Origin: Alphaproteobacteria bacterium
Lineage (GTDB): Bacteria > Pseudomonadota > Alphaproteobacteria > Caulobacterales > Aquidulcibacteraceae
Length of the DNA stretch: 64,000 nucleotides
Direction: 5' to 3'
Assembly (NCBI GenBank): GCA_030430715.1
Contig: JAUIJZ010000004.1
Coordinates: 1-64,000, forward strand
Made by a program: the position numbers and the translations under genes. Positions within the stretch are counted from its first letter, which is position 1. Each line of letters opens with the position of its first letter. Shown here piece after piece: positions 28,504-36,803 of the stretch. The notes below the pieces were generated by a model. The model was not told the origin of the DNA, searched no databases, and saw only the letters and a list, made by a program, of their open reading frames with translations.

Positions 28504-29163
28504 ATGAAGCTGCCCGTCGCATTGCTTGTGTCGATTTCGGCCGCGCTCGTCCTGAGTGCTTGTGGCGGCAATCGCGGCCGCACCGTTGAGCTGCCCGGCG
28601 GCGTAACGCCCGAGCAGCAGCAGGTCCAAGTGCGCGAGCCGAACTTCTTCGATCGCATGATGGGCCGCGATCCGCGCCCGAATGCGGGCCCGTGCCCGAC
28701 GATGGCCGCGCTCTATGACAATTCGCGTATCGTGCAATTCTCCAATCCCGCCGAAGAGCGCTACGCCAACATCGAATATACGGGCGAGTTTCAGGGCGTG
28801 CGCGGTCTGTGCCGCTATGCTGGCGAAGATCCGATCGTGCTGTCCATGAACGTGGACATGGCTTTTGGCCGGGGGCCGGCTTCGAACTCTGATCGTCACA
28901 CCTATCGCTATTGGGTCGCCGTGACCCGCCGTGGCCGAGCGCCGATCGAGAAGGAATATTTCGATATCGACGTGCGCTTCCCGCAAGGTTCGGCGGTGGT
29001 GACGCATACGGAAGAGATCGAGGAGATCGTTATTCCGCGCGCAAACGACACCGTGTCCGGCGAAAATTTTGAAATCCTGGTCGGCTTCGATCTGACGCCC
29101 GAGCAGCTTCAGTTCAATCGCGACGGCAAACGCTTCCGCGTCGATGCCGGGGCGGACGAATAA
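28504..29163 (+). CDS. predicted lipoprotein of unknown function
   Basis: The product is 219 residues with a lipobox (VLSACGGN) near residue 20, so it is probably lipid-anchored. The mature part starts with a Q/P-rich linker and then a beta-rich domain (PTMAALYDNSRIVQF, RYWVAVTRRGRAPIEKEYFD, FEILVGFDLTPEQLQFNRDG). I do not recognise a named family. GAAGGG precedes the ATG. It is followed 70 bases later by argS on the same strand. Confidence 0.75.
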   Translation: MKLPVALLVSISAALVLSACGGNRGRTVELPGGVTPEQQQVQVREPNFFDRMMGRDPRPNAGPCPTMAALYDNSRIVQFSNPAEERYANIEYTGEFQGVRGLCRYAGEDPIVLSMNVDMAFGRGPASNSDRHTYRYWVAVTRRGRAPIEKEYFDIDVRFPQGSAVVTHTEEIEEIVIPRANDTVSGENFEILVGFDLTPEQLQFNRDGKRFRVDAGADE

Positions 29164-29233
29164 GAACGAGCCAATGCGTGGGCGGGCGGGTTCGCTTGCA
29201 ATCGCCCATGCGGGCGCCTACGCCTGACCTCCC

Positions 29234-31021
29234 ATGAAAGACCTCGTCAGCGCACTCTCCGAAGCGAATGCGGCCGTGTTCCAGGGGCTCGGCCTGGATG
29301 TGAAGCACGCCGAAGTGCGCCGCTCGGACCGGCCGGATCTGGGCGAATTCCAATGCAATGGTGCGCTCGCCGTGGCCAAGGGCGCGGGCAAGAAGCCGCA
29401 AGAGGTGGCGCAGAGCGTCGTTGCGAACTGGCGTGCGCTTGAGCTTGCCGCGCCGCCGGTGATCGCCGGGCCGGGCTTTCTCAATTTCACCGCGACGCCG
29501 CAAGCGTTGGCCGCGCGCGCGCAATTCATCGCCGGCGATGCGCGCGCGGGTGCGATGGCTGTGGCGCAAAAGCGCCGGGTGGTTGTCGATTATGGCGGGC
29601 CGAACGTGGCCAAGGGCATGCATGTCGGCCATTTGCGCTCGTCCATTATCGGCGAGAGCGTGAAGCGCGTTTATCGCTTCCTCGGCGACGAGGTGTGGGG
29701 CGATGCGCATTTCGGCGATTGGGGCTTTCAGATGGGCCTCGTCATCACCGCGCTGGAAGATGAGCTTGGCGGCTTCAGCGATGCGGCCAAGCTCGATGCG
29801 CGGCTGGGTTCGCTGACGCTCGAACATCTGGAAGGGATCTATCCGGCCAGCGCCGCTAAAGCGAAGGAAGACGCAAGCTTCCGCGATCGCGCGCGCAAGG
29901 CGACGGCGGCGCTGCAATCGAGCGCCGAGCCGCATCGCACCATCTGGAAAGCGATGCACGATGTCTCGATGGCGGCGCAAAAACGAGATTTCGCGGCGCT
30001 CGGAGTCAATTTCGATCTGTGGCTTGGCGAAAGCGACGCCGATCCGCTGATCCCGGACATGGTCAAGCATCTCGAAGCCAAGGGTTTGCTGGAAGAAGAT
30101 CAGGGCGCGCGCATCGTGCGCGTCGCGGGACCGGGTGAGACGAAAAAGAAAAAGCTCGAAGATGGCAGCGTGGTTGAGGTCGAGAGCCCCGATCCGCTGC
30201 TTGTGGTGTCGAGCGAAGGCTCGGCCATGTATGGCACAACCGATCTCGCCACCATTCGCCAGCGCGTGCGCGATCAGCAGCCCGATCTCATTCTCTATGT
30301 GGTCGATCAGCGTCAGGCTGACCATTTCGAGCAAGTCTACCGTGCCGCCGCGAAGGCCGGCTATATGGCGCGCGACCAGCTTGAGCATGTCGGCTTCGGC
30401 ACCATGAACGGCACGGACGGCAAGCCGTTCAAAACGCGCGCCGGCGGCGTGCTGAAACTGCAGGACATGATCGGCCAAGCCGAGGAGAAGGCGCGCGAAC
30501 GCTTGCGCGAAAACGAAATCGGCGCGGATTTCTCAAAGGAGGAATTCGAGGACGTCGCGCACAAAGTAGCGCTGGCGGCGATCAAGTTCGCCGACCTCTC
30601 GAATTTTCGCGGCACCTCCTATGTGTTCGATCTCGATCGCTTCATGAGCTTCGAGGGCAAGACCGGGCCGTATCTGCTTTACCAGGCCGTGCGGATCAAA
30701 AGCGTGTTGCGCAAGGCCGATGAGCAAGGGGCTGCGGCCGGCGCCATCTCGATCGAACATGAGGCAGAACGCGCGCTGGCATTGGCGCTGGATGCGTTCA
30801 ATGGCGCGCTGCGCGCCGCCTACGAAAAGAGGGCGCCGCACTTCCTCGCCGAGCATGCCTATGCGTTGGCGCAAGCGTTTTCAGGTTTTTACACGCATTG
30901 CCCGATCCTGCCGTCCAAAGGCGCGGTGCGCGCTTCGCGTCTCGCGCTCGCGGGCGCGACGCTGAAGCAATTGACGCTGACGTTGGATTTGCTCGGCATC
31001 GCCGTGCCGGAGCGGATGTAG
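29234..31021 (+). CDS. argS: arginyl-tRNA synthetase
   Basis: This class I synthetase charges tRNA-Arg. The N-terminal Add-1 domain is followed by the class I HIGH motif as HVGH at residues 130-133 ([16 protein letters not shown]). [16 protein letters not shown] stands in for KMSKS, as is usual in ArgRS enzymes, many of which lack the canonical lysines. The C-terminal anticodon-binding domain ends [12 protein letters not shown]. The 595 residues are full length. No strong ribosome site is visible before the ATG. Its stop overlaps the next GTG by one base. Confidence 0.97.
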   Translation: MKDLVSALSEANAAVFQGLGLDVKHAEVRRSDRPDLGEFQCNGALAVAKGAGKKPQEVAQSVVANWRALELAAPPVIAGPGFLNFTATPQALAARAQFIAGDARAGAMAVAQKRRVVVDYGGPNVAKGMHVGHLRSSIIGESVKRVYRFLGDEVWGDAHFGDWGFQMGLVITALEDELGGFSDAAKLDARLGSLTLEHLEGIYPASAAKAKEDASFRDRARKATAALQSSAEPHRTIWKAMHDVSMAAQKRDFAALGVNFDLWLGESDADPLIPDMVKHLEAKGLLEEDQGARIVRVAGPGETKKKKLEDGSVVEVESPDPLLVVSSEGSAMYGTTDLATIRQRVRDQQPDLILYVVDQRQADHFEQVYRAAAKAGYMARDQLEHVGFGTMNGTDGKPFKTRAGGVLKLQDMIGQAEEKARERLRENEIGADFSKEEFEDVAHKVALAAIKFADLSNFRGTSYVFDLDRFMSFEGKTGPYLLYQAVRIKSVLRKADEQGAAAGAISIEHEAERALALALDAFNGALRAAYEKRAPHFLAEHAYALAQAFSGFYTHCPILPSKGAVRASRLALAGATLKQLTLTLDLLGIAVPERM

Positions 31022-31485
31022 TGCCGTCGCGCCGCGCCGCGATCGAGATGAATCCGGCGGAGATCGCCGCATACCTAAGCAGCCAGCCGCGCATCATTCT
31101 GGTCACCAACGGGCCCAATGGCCTGCCGCACCCGATGCCGATGAATTTCGCGCTCGACGACGACGACCGCATCGTCATGACGACGTTCCGTAAAAGCCAG
31201 AAAGTGAAGAATCTCGAGCGTGATCCACGCGCCGCGCTGCTGGTCGAGAGCGGGCGGGATTATGCGGATCTCAAGTCCGTGCTGATCTATGCGAACGCCG
31301 AGATCATCGATGATCCGGATAATATTCGTGAGCGGTTGAGCGGATTGCGCTGGACGACAGCCTCGCCGTTGCGCAGCGATAGAGGTCCGCAACTCGCGGC
31401 GACCTTCGCCAAGCGCGTGATCTTGCGCTTCACGCCGTTCGAATATGTCTCCTGGGATCATGCCAAGCTGGGCGGGCGCTACTAA
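31021..31485 (+). CDS. pyridoxamine 5'-phosphate oxidase-like flavin-binding protein
   Basis: The protein has 154 residues and the split-barrel PPOX fold pattern: MNPAEIAAYLSSQPRIILVT, then GLPHPMPMNFALDDDDRIVM, then VKNLERDPRAALLVESG. Members bind FMN, F420 or heme, and substrates vary, so a specific reaction cannot be named. The GTG at 31021 shares one base with the argS TAG and has GGAG upstream. An ATG nine codons on (31048) is the alternative. The track start lies inside argS. Confidence 0.85.
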   Translation: MPSRRAAIEMNPAEIAAYLSSQPRIILVTNGPNGLPHPMPMNFALDDDDRIVMTTFRKSQKVKNLERDPRAALLVESGRDYADLKSVLIYANAEIIDDPDNIRERLSGLRWTTASPLRSDRGPQLAATFAKRVILRFTPFEYVSWDHAKLGGRY

Positions 31486-31570
31486 CGCAAGTTCGTGCTT
31501 GCGCCGTGGTCCCCGGTGTCCGAACCTAATTGGCAAATGAGCCCGCTCAAGGGCCTAAGGGAGGCGCGCG

Positions 31571-32011
31571 ATGGCCAATGAAATGCCGAACCCCAATTCC
31601 TACCAGGGGCTCTCAAAAAAAGTTCTGCAATATAGCGAGGCGTTCCGCAGCTTGGCGCAGAAGCTCAAGCAGCCGGGTTTTTCCGATAGCGAATGGGCGG
31701 AGATCGAAGCGCTGGTTGATGTCGCGCATTTCGAACGCGAGGGCGTTTTCCTGACCCAGACCTCCGAAGTGATCGATTGGCCCAAATACAAGCATTACGT
31801 CACCCAATATGCGGGCGCGACCGAATGGGAAGGCACGCTGCGACGTATCACCGAGAAGGACAATGTCGTGTTCCTTGAATTGCAGGAACGCAACACGCGC
31901 GCTGGCGTGGTCGATATCTCGAACACGGTGACGATCTACGACTTCAACGACGCCGGCAAGCTGCGCCATCTGAGCGTTTACGTCTCGCACGTCGGCAAAA
32001 AAGGCGCCTAA
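31571..32011 (+). CDS. conserved hypothetical protein
   Basis: The 146-residue product begins MANEMPNPNSYQGLSKK and looks like a soluble, mixed alpha/beta protein. The spacing of the helix-strand pattern is compatible with an NTF2/SnoaL-like fold (FEREGVFLTQTSEVIDWPKY, then VVFLELQERN), but I cannot confirm it. GGGAGG precedes the ATG. Its TAA overlaps the stop of the convergent UPF0114 gene by four bases. Confidence 0.7.
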   Translation: MANEMPNPNSYQGLSKKVLQYSEAFRSLAQKLKQPGFSDSEWAEIEALVDVAHFEREGVFLTQTSEVIDWPKYKHYVTQYAGATEWEGTLRRITEKDNVVFLELQERNTRAGVVDISNTVTIYDFNDAGKLRHLSVYVSHVGKKGA

Positions 32012-32565
32012 GGGCCTTCGTGCACCTTGTGCGCCTTTTCCTCTATCCAATCCATCGCCGCCACGGCGACGCCGGAGAAGATGAAGGTGAGGTGGATGAT
32101 CACGTACCAGAGCAATTGCTGCTCGGTGTAGTTCGATAGGTTCATGAAGATCTTCAGCAGGTGAATGCCTGAGATCGCCACGATGGAGGCGATCAGTTTG
32201 ATCTTCAGGCCGGAGAAATCGAGCGTACCCATCCAATCGGGGCGGTCACGGTCCGCGTGCGCGAAATCGATCTTGGAGACAAAGCTCTCATAGCCCGTGA
32301 ACAGGATGATGAGTACGAGATTGCCGGCCAATGAGAGGTCCACCAGCGTCAGCACCAGCAGGATGATGTCTGTTTCATCCATTTGCAGCACCAGCGGGAT
32401 CTGCAGATAGAGTTCGCGAAAGAATGTGACGATCAGTATGCCCAGCGCCGCGATAAGGCCGAGATAGACCGGCGCCATCAGCCAGCGGCTACTGTAAATG
32501 GTCCATTCCAGCGCCCGTTCCAGAAACGGCGAACCATCGTGTTTGCTGGATTCGTTTCGGCTCAT
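32008..32565 (-). CDS. UPF0114 (YqhA-like) membrane protein
   Basis: The 185-residue product has four hydrophobic helices. Segments such as SSRWLMAPVYLGLIAAL, LVLTLVDLSLAGNLVLIILFTGYE and SGIHLLKIFMN are typical of the YqhA family, whose function is unknown. The ATG at 32565 follows CGAGGGAATT; the track start adds 17 residues. It converges with the preceding gene, sharing CTAA so that both stops use the same four bases. Confidence 0.92.
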   Translation of the reverse strand: MSRNESSKHDGSPFLERALEWTIYSSRWLMAPVYLGLIAALGILIVTFFRELYLQIPLVLQMDETDIILLVLTLVDLSLAGNLVLIILFTGYESFVSKIDFAHADRDRPDWMGTLDFSGLKIKLIASIVAISGIHLLKIFMNLSNYTEQQLLWYVIIHLTFIFSGVAVAAMDWIEEKAHKVHEGP

Positions 32566-32693
32566 GAATTCCCTCGAAAGCGGCCGGAAGCTAGCGGCGC
32601 CGCTGCGGTGCAACAAGCGAACTCGCGCCTCAAGGTGCTTGTGGCGGGGCGCGACGCGGCAGATGATCGCGAAATGCTGCCGGGGAGGCTCAA

Positions 32694-33104
32694 ATGTACG
32701 ACAACGGAATGATTGCGCCGGTCGTGGGGCTGGTGATTTGGTCGCTGGTCATGCTGGTTTGGCTTTACGCCACGCGCCTGCCGGCCATGGCCAAGGCGAG
32801 CAAGAAGCCGGGCGAGATGACGCGGGCTGACGTTGAGGCGCTGCCCAGCGCCAGCGTCGCCAACAATTACAACCACCTGATGGAACAACCGACCATCTTC
32901 TATGCGATCTGCTTCGCGCTGGAATTGCTGGGACAAGCGACGGAGACCAATATCGGGCTGGCTTGGCTTTACGTCGCGCTGCGCGTTGTGCACACGATGC
33001 TGCAGGTTGCGAACCAGATCATGTTCCGCTTCCTGGTGTTCGTTGCGGCGTCAATCGTGCTCGCCATCCTGACCGCGAGCGCGGCGTTTCAGGTTTTCGG
33101 CTAA
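32694..33104 (+). CDS. MAPEG-family membrane protein
   Basis: The 136-residue protein has four predicted helices and the MAPEG pattern: NYNHLMEQPTIFYAICFALE, then GLAWLYVALRVVHTMLQ. MAPEG proteins include eicosanoid and glutathione-handling enzymes; in bacteria the reaction is generally unknown. GGGGAGG precedes the ATG. It is transcribed away from the UPF0114 gene and converges with the beta-helix gene. Confidence 0.9.
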   Translation: MYDNGMIAPVVGLVIWSLVMLVWLYATRLPAMAKASKKPGEMTRADVEALPSASVANNYNHLMEQPTIFYAICFALELLGQATETNIGLAWLYVALRVVHTMLQVANQIMFRFLVFVAASIVLAILTASAAFQVFG

Positions 33105-33118
33105 GGCGTCGCGCGGCT

Positions 33119-34324
33119 TTAGTCGATCCGCACGCGGTCCGGTTCTTCGATGTCGATGATTGGCGGGTAGGCCGGATTGGGCGCGGCTTCGCTGAGCGGC
33201 GCGCCCGCCACATTCAAGCCGAGTGAGAGAAATGTGCCGATGCCGCGTCCCGCGCGGTTGTCATCCATGACGACACGCACGATCTCGGTGCGCGGGCCGT
33301 TGGCGGAGTAGTAAGTGTCGGCGCCGTCCCAGATCACGTCGGCGGTTTGTCCCAGCGCCGCGAAGGCGCCGGCAGGCGTGGCGCCCGAAGCGCCGAAGCG
33401 ATTGTCGCGGATCATCACATTGCTAGGCAGCGGGCTGTAATTAGCTTCGCGGCTACTGTCGCGATAGGCGGCGACGATCACGTTGGCGGTTCCATTGCCG
33501 CCGATCTCGTTGTCGCGCACATGCACGTTGCGGCCCGCCATCACCAGCACGCCTGTGCCAACCGGAATGAAGCCGTAAGAGCTATCTGCGGCGGCTGTGT
33601 TAGGTGTGTCATTGTTGCTTAGCGTATTCTCAAGCAGGCGCACGGACTGGGCGTCCGCTTGCGCGCGGCCCGGCAGGTTGAACACGGCCGCGCCAGCCGC
33701 ATTGTGCTGCGCAATATTCTCGAGCACGTCGATGCGGGTGCTGTTCTCGATGGCGAGGCCGGCCGTATTCCGCTCGGCCATATTGCGGCGCACGATTACG
33801 TTGCGGGACTGGCTGACGGCGATGCCCGCCGCCGATGCGCCGCGTGCGATCGAATTTTCAATCAGTGCATTGCTGCAATTGATGAGGTGGAGGCCGTAGG
33901 CGCCGTTTTGCGCATCCGGTCCGCGTGTCCATTCGGCGCGCACCTCATTGAGTTCGACATCATCACAATTTTCGACAACGACGCCGCCGCCGCGTCCGTC
34001 CTCGACCCCGAATTCGCGCAGCACGATTTCATTGCCGCTGATGAAAAGCCCCGGCGCGTTGTCCTGCTGGCCTGCGAAGGAAAGCACGGTGCGGTCTTCG
34101 CCTTCGCCGCGTAGGGTGATGTCGTTGGCGGAGAGGGTGAGCCCTTGCGTCAGTTCATAGCGCCCGCGCCGCAGCCGCACGGTGTCGCCGGATTCAGCTG
34201 ATGAAAGCGCGCGCTGCAATTCCGCCTGCGCATCCGGGCCGGGGTCCACCCGCCACGTGCGCGCTTCCGCTCCACCCAACATGAACGCTGTCGCGGCCAC
34301 AGCCGCCGCCAAAGCGATACGCAT
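33119..34324 (-). CDS. secreted right-handed parallel beta-helix protein
   Basis: The 401-residue protein has a signal peptide ending near AEART and an array of short beta-helix rungs with the N/I/V periodicity typical of the fold (ALIENSIARGASAAGIAVSQS, NVIVRRNMAERNTAGLAIEN). One part matches parallel beta-helix proteins that share fold with carbohydrate-active enzymes and polysaccharide lyases. I cannot see a catalytic site, so an enzyme role is not claimed. The C terminus ends in an acidic, proline-rich tail. GGGAGAATGCG precedes the ATG. Confidence 0.85.
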   Translation of the reverse strand: MRIALAAAVAATAFMLGGAEARTWRVDPGPDAQAELQRALSSAESGDTVRLRRGRYELTQGLTLSANDITLRGEGEDRTVLSFAGQQDNAPGLFISGNEIVLREFGVEDGRGGGVVVENCDDVELNEVRAEWTRGPDAQNGAYGLHLINCSNALIENSIARGASAAGIAVSQSRNVIVRRNMAERNTAGLAIENSTRIDVLENIAQHNAAGAAVFNLPGRAQADAQSVRLLENTLSNNDTPNTAAADSSYGFIPVGTGVLVMAGRNVHVRDNEIGGNGTANVIVAAYRDSSREANYSPLPSNVMIRDNRFGASGATPAGAFAALGQTADVIWDGADTYYSANGPRTEIVRVVMDDNRAGRGIGTFLSLGLNVAGAPLSEAAPNPAYPPIIDIEEPDRVRID

Positions 34325-34393
34325 CGCATTCTCCCGCCTGTTCCATCGACGTTGTGCCGTCTCAGGTGCGCGGCTGTAAAGCGTGCGCCGCCG

Positions 34394-34783
34394 CTAATGT
34401 CCGGCGCGGTTCAGCATCGCCATGAGATCGCGCGTCAGGCGGGGATAGCGCGCGGCAAGCAGGCCGCCGGCGGCGGAGATGGCGAGCGTCAGCAGCGGTC
34501 TGTCGGCGGCGAACCCGCCCAGGCTGTGCGGCATGTTAGCTTCCAGCTCGGCGCGGGCGATCTCCGCTTCGCGCTCGCGTGATCGCGCGCGCAACGCAGC
34601 GACGAGCGCGAACAGCGCAACCGCAAGCGCAGCTACGAGCGCAACGATAGCTGAAGCGCCCGCCGCACCCACTTGTGGCAGGATCAGCGCGTAGAGAGAA
34701 AAGCCTGCGGCGAACACGGCCATAACAGCGGCGGCGCTGGCGGCGGCGACGGCTACGACACGAGAGAAAGCACGGTCAAACAC
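34394..34783 (-). CDS. phage-holin/YqjE-like small membrane protein
   Basis: The 129-residue protein has two hydrophobic helices at about residues 8-33 and 43-65, a charged stretch (RARSREREAEIARAELEAN) and a short hydrophobic C-terminal region. This is the pattern of YqjE/holin-superfamily proteins encoded after YqjD-like proteins. The start is a GTG at 34783 that shares one base with the stop of the upstream gene, so the pair is translationally coupled. The function is unknown. Confidence 0.72.
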   Translation of the reverse strand: MFDRAFSRVVAVAAASAAAVMAVFAAGFSLYALILPQVGAAGASAIVALVAALAVALFALVAALRARSREREAEIARAELEANMPHSLGGFAADRPLLTLAISAAGGLLAARYPRLTRDLMAMLNRAGH

Positions 34784-35013
34784 TAGCGGCGGCTTCCGAT
34801 CAGCAGGCCAATGACGAGCCCGGCGCCCAGCGCCGCGCCCGCAACCGTCAGCGGCCGTTCACGCCATTGACGCTTTAAATAGAGATGCGCTTCGTCGAGG
34901 CCGTCCTCGACCGCTTCGTGCGCCTGCTTGAGCGCGGCTTCCGCGCTTTCCAACGCAGCCTCGGCGCGCGCGTATGCCTCTTCTGTCAATTCTGCGGATT
35001 TATCTTTCGCCAT
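34783..35013 (-). CDS. ElaB/YqjD/DUF883-like membrane-anchored protein
   Basis: The 76-residue protein is a charged amphipathic helix (ELTEEAYARAEAALESAEAA) followed by RQWRERPLTVAGAALGAGLV and a C-terminal anchor ending GSRR. E. coli YqjD and ElaB have this layout and tether inactive ribosomes to the membrane in stationary phase. Whether this homologue does so is unknown. The ATG at 35013 has GGAGGCTGCCC upstream; the track start adds 19 residues. Confidence 0.82.
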   Translation of the reverse strand: MAKDKSAELTEEAYARAEAALESAEAALKQAHEAVEDGLDEAHLYLKRQWRERPLTVAGAALGAGLVIGLLIGSRR

Positions 35014-35110
35014 GGGCAGCCTCCACCTGTCTTGCTTTAATACAGATCGCGCCGCATGGCGCTCGAACAAGCCTTTGAGACGAAATACCCTACGCCCCGG
35101 AAATCAGCGC

Positions 35111-35776
35111 ATGAGCGACGTGGAAGTTCCCAAATCACCTTTGACTTGGCCGGTTATGGTTGCCGTGGCGGTTAACCTTATTCCGCTCATTGGCGTCATC
35201 TTCTGGGGCTGGAGCGCGTTCGCCCTGATCTTTCTCTACTGGCTGGAGAATGTCGTGATCGGCGCGCGCACCCTGGCTTCCATGATCGCGAGTGGGTTTT
35301 CCGGCGTGATGAATGCGTTTGGCGCGCTGTTCGTGGGCGGCTTTTTTACGCTGCACTATGGGCTGTTTTGCTTCGTCCATGGCACGTTCGTGGTGGCGCT
35401 GTTTGGCGGCGGCATGGAAGGCGACAGCTTGTTCGACCTTGCCGACACCGCGCGTGCGCTGTTCGCGCGCGAGCCGAATTTGCTGATCGGTTTCCTGTCC
35501 ATTGTGCTGTGGCAGGCCGTGACGTTTGTGCTGTTTCTGCTTCGCGGCGAGGCGCGCGACGCCAACCCGATGTTGCTGATGGCGGCGCCATATCCGCGCA
35601 TCATCGTTCTACACATCAGCATCATCTTCGGCGGCTTCCTGCTGATGATGCTCAATCAGCCGGTCGCAGGGCTGGTCGTGTTGGCGCTCATGAAGGCCAG
35701 CTTCGATGTCGCTGAAGCGCAGGGCAAGGGGTTCCAATTTGGGAAGCCTTCGTCAGCGGAACCCGAGGCGCGCTAG
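35111..35776 (+). CDS. DUF6498-like multi-pass membrane protein
   Basis: The 221-residue product has about six hydrophobic helices. Features are WGWSAFALIFLYWLENVVIGARTL, GFFTLHYGLFCFVHG and a C-terminal LMMLNQPVAGLVVLALMKASFDV. The YWLEN..G segment is characteristic of DUF6498 proteins, whose function is unknown. I start at the ATG at 35111, which opens MSDVEVPKSPLTWP. The track start at 34928 lies in the divergent gene. Its TAG overlaps the stop of the convergent Nudix gene in the palindrome CTAG. Confidence 0.8.
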   Translation: MSDVEVPKSPLTWPVMVAVAVNLIPLIGVIFWGWSAFALIFLYWLENVVIGARTLASMIASGFSGVMNAFGALFVGGFFTLHYGLFCFVHGTFVVALFGGGMEGDSLFDLADTARALFAREPNLLIGFLSIVLWQAVTFVLFLLRGEARDANPMLLMAAPYPRIIVLHISIIFGGFLLMMLNQPVAGLVVLALMKASFDVAEAQGKGFQFGKPSSAEPEAR

Positions 35777-36198
35777 ACCATAGCGCGCGCGGCCTCAATG
35801 ATGCGCCGCGTCTCGGACCAAAGGTTCAGCGCGGTGACTTCCTCCGGGGTGAAGAAGCGCGCCTCAAGCGCATCGTCGCCGCCGCGCGGCGTTCCGCCGG
35901 TCCAGCGTGCGGCGTAATCAATCAGAATGTAGTGCCAGCGCGCCGGCTCGCCGGGGTCGGCCATGACGCCGTCGATCACGTCGATGAGGCCGAGCAGTTC
36001 GGCGTCGCAATCTGTCTCTTCTTTAAGCTCGCGCAGTGCCGCGTCGGCGCTGCGCTCGCCCCACTCGATGCGGCCGCCTGGCAAGGACCACTCGCCAGCA
36101 AAGGGCGGCGCGCCACGGCGGATCAGCAGCACGTCGTTCCCGCGCAAACAGACGATTCCGACCGCCGCAACCGGCGCGCGGGATGGCGGCGCGTTCAT
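35773..36198 (-). CDS. Nudix hydrolase
   Basis: A 141-residue NUDIX pyrophosphohydrolase. The Nudix box GGRIEWGERSADAALRELKEETD matches GX5EX7REUXEE, so the metal site is intact. It is preceded by VGIVCLRGNDVLLIRRGAPP, the usual first strand pair. The substrate cannot be predicted; small Nudix enzymes of this type include ADP-ribose and nucleotide-sugar hydrolases. No strong ribosome site is seen before the ATG. Confidence 0.92.
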   Translation of the reverse strand: MNAPPSRAPVAAVGIVCLRGNDVLLIRRGAPPFAGEWSLPGGRIEWGERSADAALRELKEETDCDAELLGLIDVIDGVMADPGEPARWHYILIDYAARWTGGTPRGGDDALEARFFTPEEVTALNLWSETRRIIEAARAMV

Positions 36199-36333
36199 GC
36201 GTTTGCCAGCCTCTTGGCTGACAAAGCCGTTGAAGCAACAGGAAAAACTGAGGCGTGCCGGGTGGGGGCGGGCGGTTCACAATGGTGCACGATGACAAGT
36301 CCTGCACGGAGGGCGGCGTTCAAGCACGCCTAC

Positions 36334-36369
36334 AAAAGAAGATGCGCGACGCTTTCGCGCCGCGCATCT
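36334..36369 (-). terminator. intrinsic terminator after the histone-H1-like gene
   Basis: On the minus strand AGATGCGCGGCGC and GCGTCGCGCATCT form a 13-pair stem (one G-U) capped by a GAAA tetraloop and followed by TCTTTTG. It lies about 65 bases past the stop of the lysine-rich gene. Confidence 0.72.
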
Positions 36370-36433
36370 GATCGGGCTGGTATGCCCTTGTTCTGTTGGA
36401 GGCGCCCTATCGTATCGAGCGCTTCCTCGAGGC

Positions 36434-36634
36434 CTAGCGGCGCGCCGTCTTTTTCTTGGTCGCCTTCTTAGTGGCCTTCTTGGCTTTGGTCTTCTTGGCG
36501 GACTTACGCGGCGCTTTCTTGGCCTTCGTCTTCTTTGCGACCTTCTTGGTCACCGCCTTTTTGGCCTTTGCCTTCTTGGCGACCTTCTTGGTCGCCTTCT
36601 TCGTTGCGGTCTTCTTCTTCGCTTTCTTAGCCAT
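36434..36634 (-). CDS. histone-H1-like lysine-rich protein
   Basis: A 66-residue protein made almost entirely of K, A, T and a few R/V/P, with recurring KKA and TKKA/AKKT units. This is the composition of bacterial histone-H1-like proteins (such as Hc1-type tails and AlgP repeats), which bind DNA nonspecifically. AAAGGAG precedes the ATG and a strong terminator follows. The low-complexity repeats make the length likely to vary between strains. The molecular role is inferred from composition. A smaller protein of the same style is at 3926-4009. Confidence 0.85.
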   Translation of the reverse strand: MAKKAKKKTATKKATKKVAKKAKAKKAVTKKVAKKTKAKKAPRKSAKKTKAKKATKKATKKKTARR

Positions 36635-36803
36635 GCCCTGGCTCCTTTGTCGTCACGGCAATGACGCCGCACTACGTCTTCATTATGTCATGTGCAAGCA
36701 CAATCGACATCGAAAAAATTCTGCGATGCGATTCAGCAACAGCGATTCGCATTGCGTTTGCATCGTGAAGCATTGTGCGCGGCGTTGTTTTGAAGCGCGC
36801 GAA

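Noticed and set aside
29114-30478. Minus-strand 454-residue ORF opposite argS
   Set aside because: Antisense shadow without recognisable motifs; argS is full length and intact.
36434-36634. Repeated CTTCTTGG-like units as a possible CRISPR or satellite
   Set aside because: The repeats are the lysine/alanine codons of a low-complexity protein with no spacer structure.
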